Assembly: GCA_938038645.1 (NCBI GenBank)
Contig: CALHTA010000011.1
Coordinates: 1-5,910 of the forward strand
DNA length: 5,910 nt
Direction of reading: 5' to 3'
Source of the DNA: an uncultured Thiotrichaceae bacterium
GTDB lineage: Bacteria > Pseudomonadota > Gammaproteobacteria > Thiotrichales > Thiotrichaceae
Shown here: positions 1 to 5,374 of the stretch, one piece after another
Layout of the letters: each line of letters opens with the position of its first letter
How positions within the stretch are numbered: the stretch's first letter is position 1
The notes under the pieces: generated by a model
The model's database searches: none
The model's input: the letters and a program-made list of their open reading frames with translations, nothing else
What the model was told of the DNA's origin: nothing
Translations under genes and position numbers: made by a program

Positions 1-868
1 GTTTACTACCGTCAATCACAGATCATCATGTGAAGTTAAAGTGGCTCTCGCACCACCTAAACCAAAACCGACTCACAAAATGATTTATGTTGATGCAGGC
101 CGTATTTGGAGCAAGCCGCATGCTGTCGATCGTTGTACAGCCCTTGCTAGAAACAATAAAGGTCAGTGGACCGGTAAGTACTCAACGACCAACAACCGCT
201 CAAGCTGTGAGATAAAAGTTGCTATCAACCAAGCTGTTAAAGTGACACAACCCTCTAAACCAAAGAAGGCTGACCGCCGGACTCGTGAAGTGTCTGCTGG
301 AAGGTTAAACAACCAGTGGCGCGCTGAAAGAAAGTGTAAACGAATTGCTGAAGAAGCTAACGGCACTTGGACTGGAAAATGGCGCAAGAGCACAGAACAG
401 TTAGAAGGCGCTTGTGAAATCAGATTCTCAGGAAAGAAAAAGCAGCAAGCTGCAGCTCCCGCTAAACCAACGAGCATTGTTAAAGAAGCAGATGCTGGGC
501 CTATCTGGGACCAAGCACATGCTAATCGTAAATGCCCATTAATCGCCGCTAACAACAAAGGTGTGTGGACTGGAAACTGGCGTAAAGTTGGAGCGAATCA
601 CCAATCAGTTTGCCAGATTAAAATCGATTCTGCTGCTGCAACGGCAAAGCCTGTGGTTAAGTCTGAAACGACTTATGTACCCTTGCCAAAACCTGCACCA
701 GCGGCTCCAGCCAACAATGTGCGTGAGATTTTTGCTGGCCCGATTTGGGATCAAGCTCAAGCCAATAAGAAGTGTCAGCTCATTGCTGCTAACAACAAAG
801 GTGTTTGGACGGGTAAGTGGCGCAAGACAGGCCCTAACCACAACTCCCTTTGCTCAGTTCGTTTCTAA
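1..868 (+). CDS. Multi-repeat mannan-binding lectin (MVL-type) protein, 5' partial
   Basis: The frame is open from base 2 to the TAA at 866-868 and the gene starts upstream of the window. The GTG at 41 is an internal Val codon, because bases 2-40 already encode the end of another repeat (FTTVNHRSSCEVKV). Four complete modules of about 46-48 residues follow, each built around AG-x-x-W, a first Cys, N-G/NNKG-x-WTG-x-W/Y, and a second Cys in C-x-[IV]-[KR]. Linkers are rich in Pro, Lys and Ala. The AGPIW...WTGxW pattern is that of the mannan-binding lectin of Microcystis viridis (MVL family), which binds high-mannose glycans. Each module has two Cys 24-26 residues apart, fitting an intramodule disulfide and hence an exported protein; this is inference, since the N-terminus is not visible. 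The actual glycan ligand is unknown. No partner gene on the same strand is seen; the gene ends at its own terminator. Confidence 0.8.
   Translation, partial: FTTVNHRSSCEVKVALAPPKPKPTHKMIYVDAGRIWSKPHAVDRCTALARNNKGQWTGKYSTTNNRSSCEIKVAINQAVKVTQPSKPKKADRRTREVSAGRLNNQWRAERKCKRIAEEANGTWTGKWRKSTEQLEGACEIRFSGKKKQQAAAPAKPTSIVKEADAGPIWDQAHANRKCPLIAANNKGVWTGNWRKVGANHQSVCQIKIDSAAATAKPVVKSETTYVPLPKPAPAAPANNVREIFAGPIWDQAQANKKCQLIAANNKGVWTGKWRKTGPNHNSLCSVRF
2..40 (+). repeat. MVL-type module, C-terminal tail of a repeat cut by the window edge
   Basis: The first 13 codons read FTTVNHRSSCEVK. This matches the end of the next module (YSTTNNRSSCEIK) almost position for position, so at least one more module lies upstream and the protein has five or more. 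Confidence 0.75.
83..220 (+). repeat. MVL-type module A (first complete)
   Basis: This module has AGRIW near its start, Cys in DRCTAL, NNKGQWTGKY, and Cys in SSCEIKV. It replaces the Pro of AGPIW with Arg and the second Trp of WTGxW with Tyr. The two Cys are 24 residues apart, against 26 in the other modules, so the loop before the second Cys is shorter by two. Confidence 0.75.
284..427 (+). repeat. MVL-type module B (divergent)
   Basis: This is the most divergent module. AGPIW is changed to AGRLN, so the first Trp is lost, and NNKG is reduced to ANG. The WTGKW core and both Cys (KCKRI, ACEIRF) are kept. It probably folds like the others but may have a changed or lost glycan site. Confidence 0.7.
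482..625 (+). repeat. MVL-type module C (canonical)
   Basis: This module carries AGPIWDQAHAN, KCPLIAANNKGVWTGNW and a second Cys in SVCQIKI. It is nearly identical in protein sequence to module D, and these two are closest to the family pattern. Confidence 0.8.
722..865 (+). repeat. MVL-type module D (C-terminal, canonical)
   Basis: This module carries AGPIWDQAQAN, KCQLIAANNKGVWTGKW and a second Cys in SLCSVRF. The reading frame stops directly after the module, so there is no C-terminal extension or membrane anchor. A Pro/Ala-rich linker (PLPKPAPAAPA) separates it from module C. Confidence 0.8.
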
Positions 869-888
869 GGTTTTCATAACTTAGCAAC

Positions 889-919
889 AAAAACGGCCCC
901 AACAAATGGGGCCGTTTTT
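889..919. terminator. Bidirectional intrinsic terminator between convergent genes
   Basis: A perfect 12-bp inverted repeat (AAAAACGGCCCC / GGGGCCGTTTTT) has a 7-base loop. The GC core is flanked by five A on one side and five T on the other, so the transcript has a U-tract in both directions. It lies 20 bp after the lectin-repeat stop and 18 bp after the stop of the opposing thioredoxin gene, so it can end both. Confidence 0.92.
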
Positions 920-937
920 ATTTGCAAAGAACGTTAT

Positions 938-1351
938 TTACTTCGCTTGAGCCTTGGCTAGACCAAGATCCATCAACTCTTGAATTTTGTTGATATTAGT
1001 TCCCGCTACAATTCTTCCCAGCTCTTCTTCACCGTTTAAAACGATTAGCGTTGAACGTCTCGGAATATTGCGTGACTCAGTCACCTCATGATCACTGTAA
1101 ACGTCCCAATTCACTCTGACGAAAGTCATATTTTCATCATAAGCAGGGTTACGTTCCCGTAGCTGGTCAATCAAGCGTTCCTGACGTTTACAGGTGCTAC
1201 ACCAATCTGCTGCATAATCAACGAATACTGTTTTTCCTTCAGCTAAGGCGTCTTTGATCAGGCCTGGTGTGTATTCAACGCTAGCAGCCGTTACCAAACT
1301 TGGCACCAATGCTAAACCCGCGATTAAACTAATAAATGTACGACGCTTCAT
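938..1351 (-). CDS. Periplasmic thioredoxin-fold protein (CSTC), Tat-like signal
   Basis: A 137-residue precursor. The ATG at 1351 is chosen because AAGGA lies 7 bases upstream and the signal peptide begins there; the longer frame to 1420 runs into the preceding gene. Residues 1-22 form a signal (MKRRTF, hydrophobic LIAGLALVPSLV, cleavage near VTA-A). The RRTFI stretch resembles a twin-arginine motif, so Tat export is possible though unproven. The thioredoxin core has D-W-C51-S-T-C54-K, like the redox site of DsbD C-terminal and Thioredoxin_7-type domains. Unusually, the residue before the T-L-I-V-L strand, normally the cis-proline, is Ser100, with a Pro three residues earlier (IPRRST). It follows the CcdA-like gene by 14 bp on the same strand, so it should receive electrons from that membrane protein and reduce periplasmic disulfides. 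The final substrate (cytochrome c apoprotein, Sox, Dsb or Msr type) cannot be told. Confidence 0.82.
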   Translation of the reverse strand: MKRRTFISLIAGLALVPSLVTAASVEYTPGLIKDALAEGKTVFVDYAADWCSTCKRQERLIDQLRERNPAYDENMTFVRVNWDVYSDHEVTESRNIPRRSTLIVLNGEEELGRIVAGTNINKIQELMDLGLAKAQAK

Positions 1352-1365
1352 AATATTTTCCTTTA

Positions 1366-2079
1366 TTAATACGTAGTTGAAAGGTCTTGAAACCAGTCTG
1401 GCAAAACATCGACCAACCAAGCTTCAATCACATAATGGAATTTGAAAAAGATCATAAGACCCACTAGGAAGAAAGTAGCGCCCATGATTGGCTTGGCTTT
1501 TTCCGCAATACCTCTAAGTTGCTGCTGACGGTTTCGGATGGCTTCACGCGTGCCATAACCCAAAGCGAGTATGACGCTGGATACACCAAGCGCGAAACTT
1601 GACATAATCGCAAACACCCAAAGCAGGCTCTCACCTTGACTAGCCAAAGAAATAGCACCCCCAAGCGTAGGCCCAACACAAGGTGACCATACTGCACCGA
1701 GTAACACGCCACCTAAAAACTGGCTTTTTATTGAAGAATTGGAAAGGTTATTCATTTGCTGATCAGCCCCACCACTAAATCCAGCGGTAGCTGTAGCAAA
1801 GCGCTCGTTCAATTGAGGGATAAGCAAGACAATACCGAACAGCATCATTAACACTGCACCAATTTGGGATAACAAAGATTCCGTCAACCCGATGCTATGA
1901 CCGATTGTAGCAACCAACATGCCAAGCGCTACAAATGAAATACTCATACCCGCTGCGACCGCTAAAGGTCCGTGTTTACCGGCCTGTAATGCAGAGGCTA
2001 AAACGATAGGAAGCACCGGCAGTACACAAGGGTTAATCAGTGTTAGCAAGCCTGCCAGATAACCAAAAACTAATTCCAT
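1366..2079 (-). CDS. CcdA/DsbD-type membrane thiol-electron transporter
   Basis: A 237-residue polytopic membrane protein of the DsbD transmembrane domain family, which moves reducing power from cytoplasmic thioredoxin across the inner membrane. The two family motifs are clear: N16-P-C18-V-L-P near the start and W-S-P-C134-V-G-P in the middle; these Cys are the expected redox pair. About six hydrophobic segments are visible. A Ser/Asn/Gly-rich soluble loop (about 98-118) lies between the halves, and a short Trp-containing tail ends at residue 237. Length fits stand-alone CcdA-like proteins rather than full DsbD, which carries extra periplasmic domains; here the thioredoxin domain is the separate next gene, with its ribosome site inside the 14-bp gap. 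The ATG at 2079 has no clear Shine-Dalgarno. CcdA, SoxV and ScsB-like relatives are alternatives within the same family. Confidence 0.87.
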   Translation of the reverse strand: MELVFGYLAGLLTLINPCVLPVLPIVLASALQAGKHGPLAVAAGMSISFVALGMLVATIGHSIGLTESLLSQIGAVLMMLFGIVLLIPQLNERFATATAGFSGGADQQMNNLSNSSIKSQFLGGVLLGAVWSPCVGPTLGGAISLASQGESLLWVFAIMSSFALGVSSVILALGYGTREAIRNRQQQLRGIAEKAKPIMGATFFLVGLMIFFKFHYVIEAWLVDVLPDWFQDLSTTY

Positions 2080-2080
2080 A

Positions 2081-2130
2081 AAGGCTGATGACCATTATTT
2101 TTCAAATATTATTTACAGTACGTCAGCCTT
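2081..2130. promoter_or_regulatory. Inverted repeat in the gap upstream of the CcdA-like gene
   Basis: AAGGCTGA (2081-2088) and TCAGCCTT (2123-2130) are perfect 8-bp inverted copies 34 bases apart, in the 80-bp gap between the glyoxalase stop and the CcdA-like start. One arm ends one base from the ATG, so a hairpin in the leader could cover the start region, which also lacks a clear ribosome site. No convincing terminator or -35/-10 pair was found here, so readthrough from the glyoxalase gene is possible. Confidence 0.3.
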
Positions 2131-2159
2131 AATATTTTTGGATGCACGACTTAGTAACG

Positions 2160-2600
2160 TTACCAAGTACCAGTATTTTCCATTGAGATCCATGGCTCTG
2201 CTGGGGCTAGCGGTTCACCTTTTTGTAGCAGCTCAATCGAGATATTGTCAGGTGAACGAACAAAGGCCATGCGGCCATCCCGTGGTGGGAAGTTGATAGT
2301 GACCCCGCCATCCATTAAGCGCTGGCAAGTCTCGTACACGTTATCAACCTCATACGCTAAATGGCCAAAGTTGCGCCCACCGGTATACTCTTCAGGATCC
2401 CAGTTATAAGTTAGCTCTAGCTCCATTTGGCGACCGTTTTCGACATGCTCTGAGTCGCCGGGTGCTGATAAAAATATCAAACTGAATCGACCATTTTCAT
2501 AGTCATCTCGTTTCGTTTGCACTAAACCAAGAAGCTTACAGTAGAACTCTAATGACGCTTCTACATCAGTCACTCTGACCATCGTGTGTAAATATTTCAC
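2160..2600 (-). CDS. gloA: Glyoxalase I (lactoylglutathione lyase), GTG start
   Basis: A 146-residue VOC-fold enzyme expected to turn the glutathione hemithioacetal of methylglyoxal into S-lactoylglutathione in the cytoplasm. Counting from the GTG at 2600, the family metal ligands fall at H5 (KYLHT), E62 (ELELTYNW), H80 (FGHLAYEV) and E123 (ISIELLQ). These correspond to the H, E, H, E set of E. coli GloA. The GTG is chosen because AGGA lies 9 bases upstream and H5 then sits as in the family; the longer frame from a TTG at 2654 adds 18 residues with no family counterpart. The tail ([18 protein letters not shown]) extends past E. coli GloA and resembles a subgroup I recall from marine proteobacteria. 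The gene is divergent from a second VOC gene. Confidence 0.88.
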   Translation of the reverse strand: MKYLHTMVRVTDVEASLEFYCKLLGLVQTKRDDYENGRFSLIFLSAPGDSEHVENGRQMELELTYNWDPEEYTGGRNFGHLAYEVDNVYETCQRLMDGGVTINFPPRDGRMAFVRSPDNISIELLQKGEPLAPAEPWISMENTGTW

Positions 2601-2609
2601 TAATTTAAT

Positions 2610-2613
2610 TCCT
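2610..2613 (-). promoter_or_regulatory. Ribosome binding site that fixes the gloA GTG start
   Basis: On the minus strand AGGA is followed by 9 bases and then GTG (2600-2598). No ATG exists near this point in frame except M7 of the protein, which would remove the metal ligand H5, so the GTG is the only start that fits. Confidence 0.65.
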
Positions 2614-2636
2614 AAATTGACGATTGCTGTGCGGTT

Positions 2637-2665
2637 AATATCACCTTTTACCAATCATTTAGCAA
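2637..2665 (-). promoter_or_regulatory. Candidate sigma70 promoter for gloA
   Basis: Minus-strand TTGCTA (2665-2660) and GATATT (2642-2637) are separated by 17 bases; each matches the consensus at four of six places. The predicted transcript would start about 30 bases before the GTG and include the ribosome site. Confidence 0.35.
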
Positions 2666-2715
2666 GCTGCTACAAACTGAGAAAAAGTGGAAAACTGAAG
2701 AACAATTCAAACCTT

Positions 2716-2744
2716 TTGCGTTAGAATCTTTCAGAACCTATTAC
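2716..2744 (+). promoter_or_regulatory. Weak candidate promoter for the VOC gene
   Basis: TTGCGT (2716-2721) and TATTAC (2739-2744) are 17 bases apart. The implied transcript start, near 2750, leaves a leader of about 10 bases that barely includes the ribosome site AGAGG, so the true promoter may be elsewhere. Confidence 0.25.
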
Positions 2745-2759
2745 ACCCAGAGGCGAGAT

Positions 2760-3119
2760 ATGAATGTAAATGGAAAGCTAAACTATATCGAATTTCCGGC
2801 AGTAAACCTTCAAGCGACTAAAGCTTTCTTTGGCTCAGCGTTCGGGTGGACCTTTGAAGACTTCGGCCCTGAATACACTGCTTTTTCTGACCAAGGTTTA
2901 GATGGTGGTTTCTATCAATCTGAAATGAAATCATCTGCTGAAAAGGGTGCTGCGCTCGCTATTTTCTACAGCAGTGACCTTGAAGCAACGCAAGCAAAAG
3001 TAGAAGCGGCGGGTGGCATCATTAGCCAAGCAATCTTTTCATTCCCCGGTGGCAGACGATTTCATTTCATAGAACCCAGTGGTAATGAGCTAGCTGTTTG
3101 GACTGATCTTGGAATCTAG
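2760..3119 (+). CDS. VOC-superfamily (glyoxalase/bleomycin-resistance fold) protein
   Basis: A 119-residue soluble protein starting at ATG 2760, with AGAGG upstream at suitable spacing. It has the single-domain, two-module VOC pattern: IEFPAVNLQATKAFFGSAFGW opens the first module; YSSDLEATQAKVEAAGG and the closing EPSGNELAVW form the second. This matches the widespread small VOC proteins with the ending DPxGNxxxLW; their reactions are mostly unknown. E11 and E110 sit where acidic metal ligands occur in relatives, but a full His/Glu metal set is not evident, so a glyoxalase I reaction is not supported. It is divergent from gloA across about 160 bp but belongs to a different subfamily. Its last 30 bases overlap the 3' end of the opposing membrane-protein gene, leaving no terminator between them. 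Confidence 0.85.
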   Translation: MNVNGKLNYIEFPAVNLQATKAFFGSAFGWTFEDFGPEYTAFSDQGLDGGFYQSEMKSSAEKGAALAIFYSSDLEATQAKVEAAGGIISQAIFSFPGGRRFHFIEPSGNELAVWTDLGI

Positions 3120-3863
3120 CTGCTGCATGCCTTCATAAGTTGCTAGGATGACCGCTAAAAGCGCGATTAACAGTGCCGCACCTGCAACCGTAGGTGTGTC
3201 TACTTGCTTACTCATAATGCCGTAAGCCGCCCAGGCGATCACTAACGCGTAAATCGAGTCGCCTCTGCGTAGCACTACGATCGCGCAAATAGCTCCAACA
3301 ATCGCTAGCTTTAGTAAGGTCCAGTTAGTCGCACTCATTAGTACATCATCCCAGCCCATACCGTTTTGTAAGATGCTAATATTCGCCACCGTAGCCACGG
3401 TTATCCAACCCAAATAAAGGCTAAATGGCAGCTGTAGAAAAAGCCGATGCTTCCAGTTTGCCTGCGTATTCGTTATGCCTAAAGCACGGTAAATGGCAAT
3501 TAATATAGCTAAAATTGCAAGCATCACAATCACTGAGACTACTAAAAAATTGTAATGCCAAACGACCAACCAAATGATGTTTGCGAAACAGCTTAGAATA
3601 AATAATTTACTTACTCGAGCCACTAAAGCATTGTTTCGCTGTGCGGGTAATGCCTGATAAATCACAAAAGCAGCTAAGGCAAGGTAAATGACGCCCCAAA
3701 TGGAAAAAGTAAATGATGCAGGGGTAAACAAGCTATCGTATTTGTCTGAAATATCTTTCTGAGTCAGGCCGTTGAGAGGCAAGGCGTTTGAGAGATAATT
3801 CACTAAGATTACAAGAATAAAGGCACCTATTGAGCCACCCCAGTCGCCTAGCTTTCTTTCCAT
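3090..3863 (-). CDS. TspO/MBR-related tryptophan-rich membrane protein
   Basis: A 257-residue inner-membrane protein with about eight hydrophobic segments. The middle resembles TspO/MBR proteins in order: FTPASFTFSIWGVIYLALAA (47-66; compare FGPVWxxLY of TspO), FANIIWLVVW (93-102), a long helix ending AIYRAL (106-128), and LQLPFSLYLGWITVATVANI (143-162; compare PYLLWxxFATxLN). Conserved-looking Trp residues are at 56, 98, 102, 153, 171, 181 and 211. Classical TspO has about 160 residues and five helices; this protein has a longer loop after helix 1 and about three more C-terminal helices (183-243), as in the longer 'tryptophan-rich sensory protein' group. Relatives bind porphyrins or affect redox and stress responses; the ligand here is not known. 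The ATG at 3863 has AGGAG 9 bases upstream. The 3' end overlaps the opposing VOC gene. Confidence 0.7.
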   Translation of the reverse strand: MERKLGDWGGSIGAFILVILVNYLSNALPLNGLTQKDISDKYDSLFTPASFTFSIWGVIYLALAAFVIYQALPAQRNNALVARVSKLFILSCFANIIWLVVWHYNFLVVSVIVMLAILAILIAIYRALGITNTQANWKHRLFLQLPFSLYLGWITVATVANISILQNGMGWDDVLMSATNWTLLKLAIVGAICAIVVLRRGDSIYALVIAWAAYGIMSKQVDTPTVAGAALLIALLAVILATYEGMQQLDSKISPNS

Positions 3864-3884
3864 GCTGTCTTTCTCCTGAAAATA

Positions 3885-3913
3885 TAAATAGTTGCAATTG
3901 TTGTCGCTGCCAA
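3885..3913 (-). promoter_or_regulatory. Candidate sigma70 promoter for the TspO-like gene
   Basis: Minus-strand TTGGCA (3913-3908) and TATTTA (3890-3885) are exactly 17 bases apart. The predicted start falls near 3878, next to the ribosome site AGGAG (3877-3873), giving a very short leader of about 15 bases. Confidence 0.4.
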
Positions 3914-4282
3914 CTCACAGTTTACATGGCTTGAAAACCAATAGCATTAAGCTTGTTTTTATTGAGGTGAAACGAAAAAAGACAAACTTTAAGACACCAA
4001 AAAATAAAAACAACAAAAAAAAGATCAAATTAATATTAAATTAAGTTAGTCATGAATAAGATACGCTTCAACTTAACGAAGCCCAAGCTGCAAACCCCAC
4101 CCGACTCGGGTATCCCTATCATGCCTGAGTCACCTTAATATTTTGGCAATTCACGCCATATTTACAGCACCTCTCCCAGTAAAATGTAGCAAATAAACCC
4201 AATATTTTATAAATATTCGGATGAGGTTTGCCAAACTGTTCAGCATATGTTTAATTAGCATCAGTTCTGTTTAACCTCTACT

Positions 4283-4290
4283 GCTAGTAT
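4283..4290 (+). promoter_or_regulatory. Candidate extended -10 promoter for the TRAP operon
   Basis: TGC-TAGTAT is an extended -10 element (TGn plus a 4/6 hexamer) with no good -35. It would give a leader of about 80 bases before the ATG at 4377. No sigma54-type GG-N10-GC element was found. Confidence 0.28.
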
Positions 4291-4376
4291 TTTTTCGATT
4301 TTGTAAAAAAACGAACCCCTAGCATTAGACTTTATTAAGCAGAGCGGAGAAATCATATAATTGAGGAATTTCTATA

Positions 4377-5357
4377 ATGAAAAAACAAATTACGGCTACT
4401 TTGGCTACTGCTGGCTTATTACTTGCTACAACCATCGGCTCTACTGCAATGGCTGCAGAGACTCAGTACGTTTCAATCGGAACGGGTGGAGTAACTGGGG
4501 TTTATTACCCAACGGGTGGCGCAATCTGTCGTCTTGTTAACAAGAACCGTAAAGAGACCGGCATTCGTTGTTCTGTAGAGTCCACTGGTGGTTCAGTATT
4601 CAACATCAATGCGATTCGTGAAGGCGAGTTGGAGATGGGTGTTGCTCAGTCTGACTGGCAGTATCACGCTTATAACGGTACTTCTAAGTTTAAAGACGCT
4701 GGTAAGTTCGAAGACCTACGTGCAGTATTCTCAGTACATGCTGAGCCTGCAACGCTAGTTGTTCGTAAAGATTCTGGCATCAAGAACTTTGGTGATCTTA
4801 AAGGCAAGCGTGTAAACGTAGGCCAGCCAGGTTCTGGTACTGTGGCAACTTATGACGTTATCGAAGCAGCATGGGGCATGAGCCGCGATGACCTTAAGCT
4901 AGCAACAGAGCTTAAGTCTTCGGAGATGGGTCAGGCACTTTGTGATAACAAAATTGATGCTTACTTCATTCTAGTAGGTCACCCAGCAGGTTTGATCAAA
5001 GAGACTACAACGACTTGTGATGCTCACATCGCTGACATTCACGGTCCAGCTGCTGACAAGCTAATCGCTGACAACTCTTTCTATCGTTATGCGTCTGTTC
5101 CAGCTGATATGTATGCTGGTAACCCAGAAGCGGCTAAGACAATGGGTGTTGGTGCAACATTCGTTACTTCTGCAAAAGTTTCTGATGACGTAATCTACGA
5201 AGTGGTTAAAGCAGTATTCGAGAACTTTGACGCGTTCAAAAAGCTTCACCCTGCGTTCAAAAACCTAAAGAAAACAGAAATGGTTTCTGCTTCTCTTTCA
5301 GCACCAATCCACAACGGTGCGATGAAGTACTACAAAGCAGCTGGCTTAATCAAGTAA
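4377..5357 (+). CDS. TAXI-family TRAP transporter periplasmic solute-binding protein
   Basis: A 326-residue precursor starting at ATG 4377, with GAGGA 9 bases upstream. Residues 1-26 are a Sec signal peptide (MKKQ, Ala/Leu/Thr-rich core, cleavage after AMA). The mature protein opens with YVSIGTGGVTGVYYPTGGAICRLVN, the typical start of TAXI (TRAP-associated extracytoplasmic immunogenic) receptors. It continues with STGGSVFNI, the ELEMGVAQSDW strand, NFGDLKGKRVNVGQPGSGT and IDAYFILVGHP, all in family order, and length is normal. It captures a small solute in the periplasm for the fused permease encoded next. A few studied TAXI receptors bind glutamate-like ligands; the ligand here cannot be read from sequence. 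C51 and C65 and a later Cys pair could form disulfides. Eight of nine Arg codons are CGT, a sign of high expression. A hairpin follows the stop. Confidence 0.94.
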   Translation: MKKQITATLATAGLLLATTIGSTAMAAETQYVSIGTGGVTGVYYPTGGAICRLVNKNRKETGIRCSVESTGGSVFNINAIREGELEMGVAQSDWQYHAYNGTSKFKDAGKFEDLRAVFSVHAEPATLVVRKDSGIKNFGDLKGKRVNVGQPGSGTVATYDVIEAAWGMSRDDLKLATELKSSEMGQALCDNKIDAYFILVGHPAGLIKETTTTCDAHIADIHGPAADKLIADNSFYRYASVPADMYAGNPEAAKTMGVGATFVTSAKVSDDVIYEVVKAVFENFDAFKKLHPAFKNLKKTEMVSASLSAPIHNGAMKYYKAAGLIK

Positions 5358-5374
5358 TCTGCTATCGCAATACC

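Larger units (their letters stand above)
3864..4376. other. Divergent intergenic region with A-rich tract, GC island and dyads
   Basis: This 513-bp region separates the TspO-like gene from the TRAP operon and has no convincing protein gene. An A-rich tract (about 3990-4050; 12% G+C by hand count at 4001-4050) gives way to a GC-rich block (60% at 4081-4130). That block contains GACTCGGG / CCTGAGTC (4103-4110 and 4124-4131), an 8-base stem with one G-U pair and a 13-base loop, overlapping the dyad ACCCGACTCGGGT (4099-4111). Further dyads are TGGC-N7-GCCA (4144-4158), AATATTT-TAT-AAATATT (4201-4217) and GTTTGCCAAAC (4226-4236). A 28-codon frame runs from ATG 4052 to TAA 4138 but has no ribosome site. 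The region could hold operators for the TRAP operon or a small RNA; nothing proves either. Confidence 0.45.

Noticed and set aside
41..43. GTG at 41 as the start of the lectin-repeat gene
   Set aside because: The frame continues upstream to the window edge and encodes the end of a homologous repeat, and no signal peptide follows the GTG.
163..558. 131-codon frame on the minus strand inside the lectin-repeat gene
   Set aside because: It is a shadow of the repeat-coding frame and shows no family resemblance or ribosome site.
1352..1420. Longer N-terminus for the thioredoxin gene, starting at 1420
   Set aside because: It would overlap the end of the CcdA-like gene and place 23 non-signal residues before a complete signal peptide that has its own ribosome site.
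2601..2654. TTG start at 2654 for gloA
   Set aside because: It adds residues with no family match and lacks a good ribosome site; the GTG at 2600 puts the metal-ligand His at position 5.
2127..4144. Shared 12-mer CCTTAATATTTT at 2127-2138 and 4133-4144
   Set aside because: About one such 12-base match is expected by chance in an AT-rich window of this size, and the flanks do not align further.
4141..4160. Sigma54 promoter at TTTTGGCAATTCACGCC
   Set aside because: GG and GC are 8 bases apart instead of the required 10, and the flanking consensus is absent.
3864..4376. Riboswitch in the TRAP operon leader
   Set aside because: No known riboswitch core could be recognised; only simple dyads and a single hairpin were seen.
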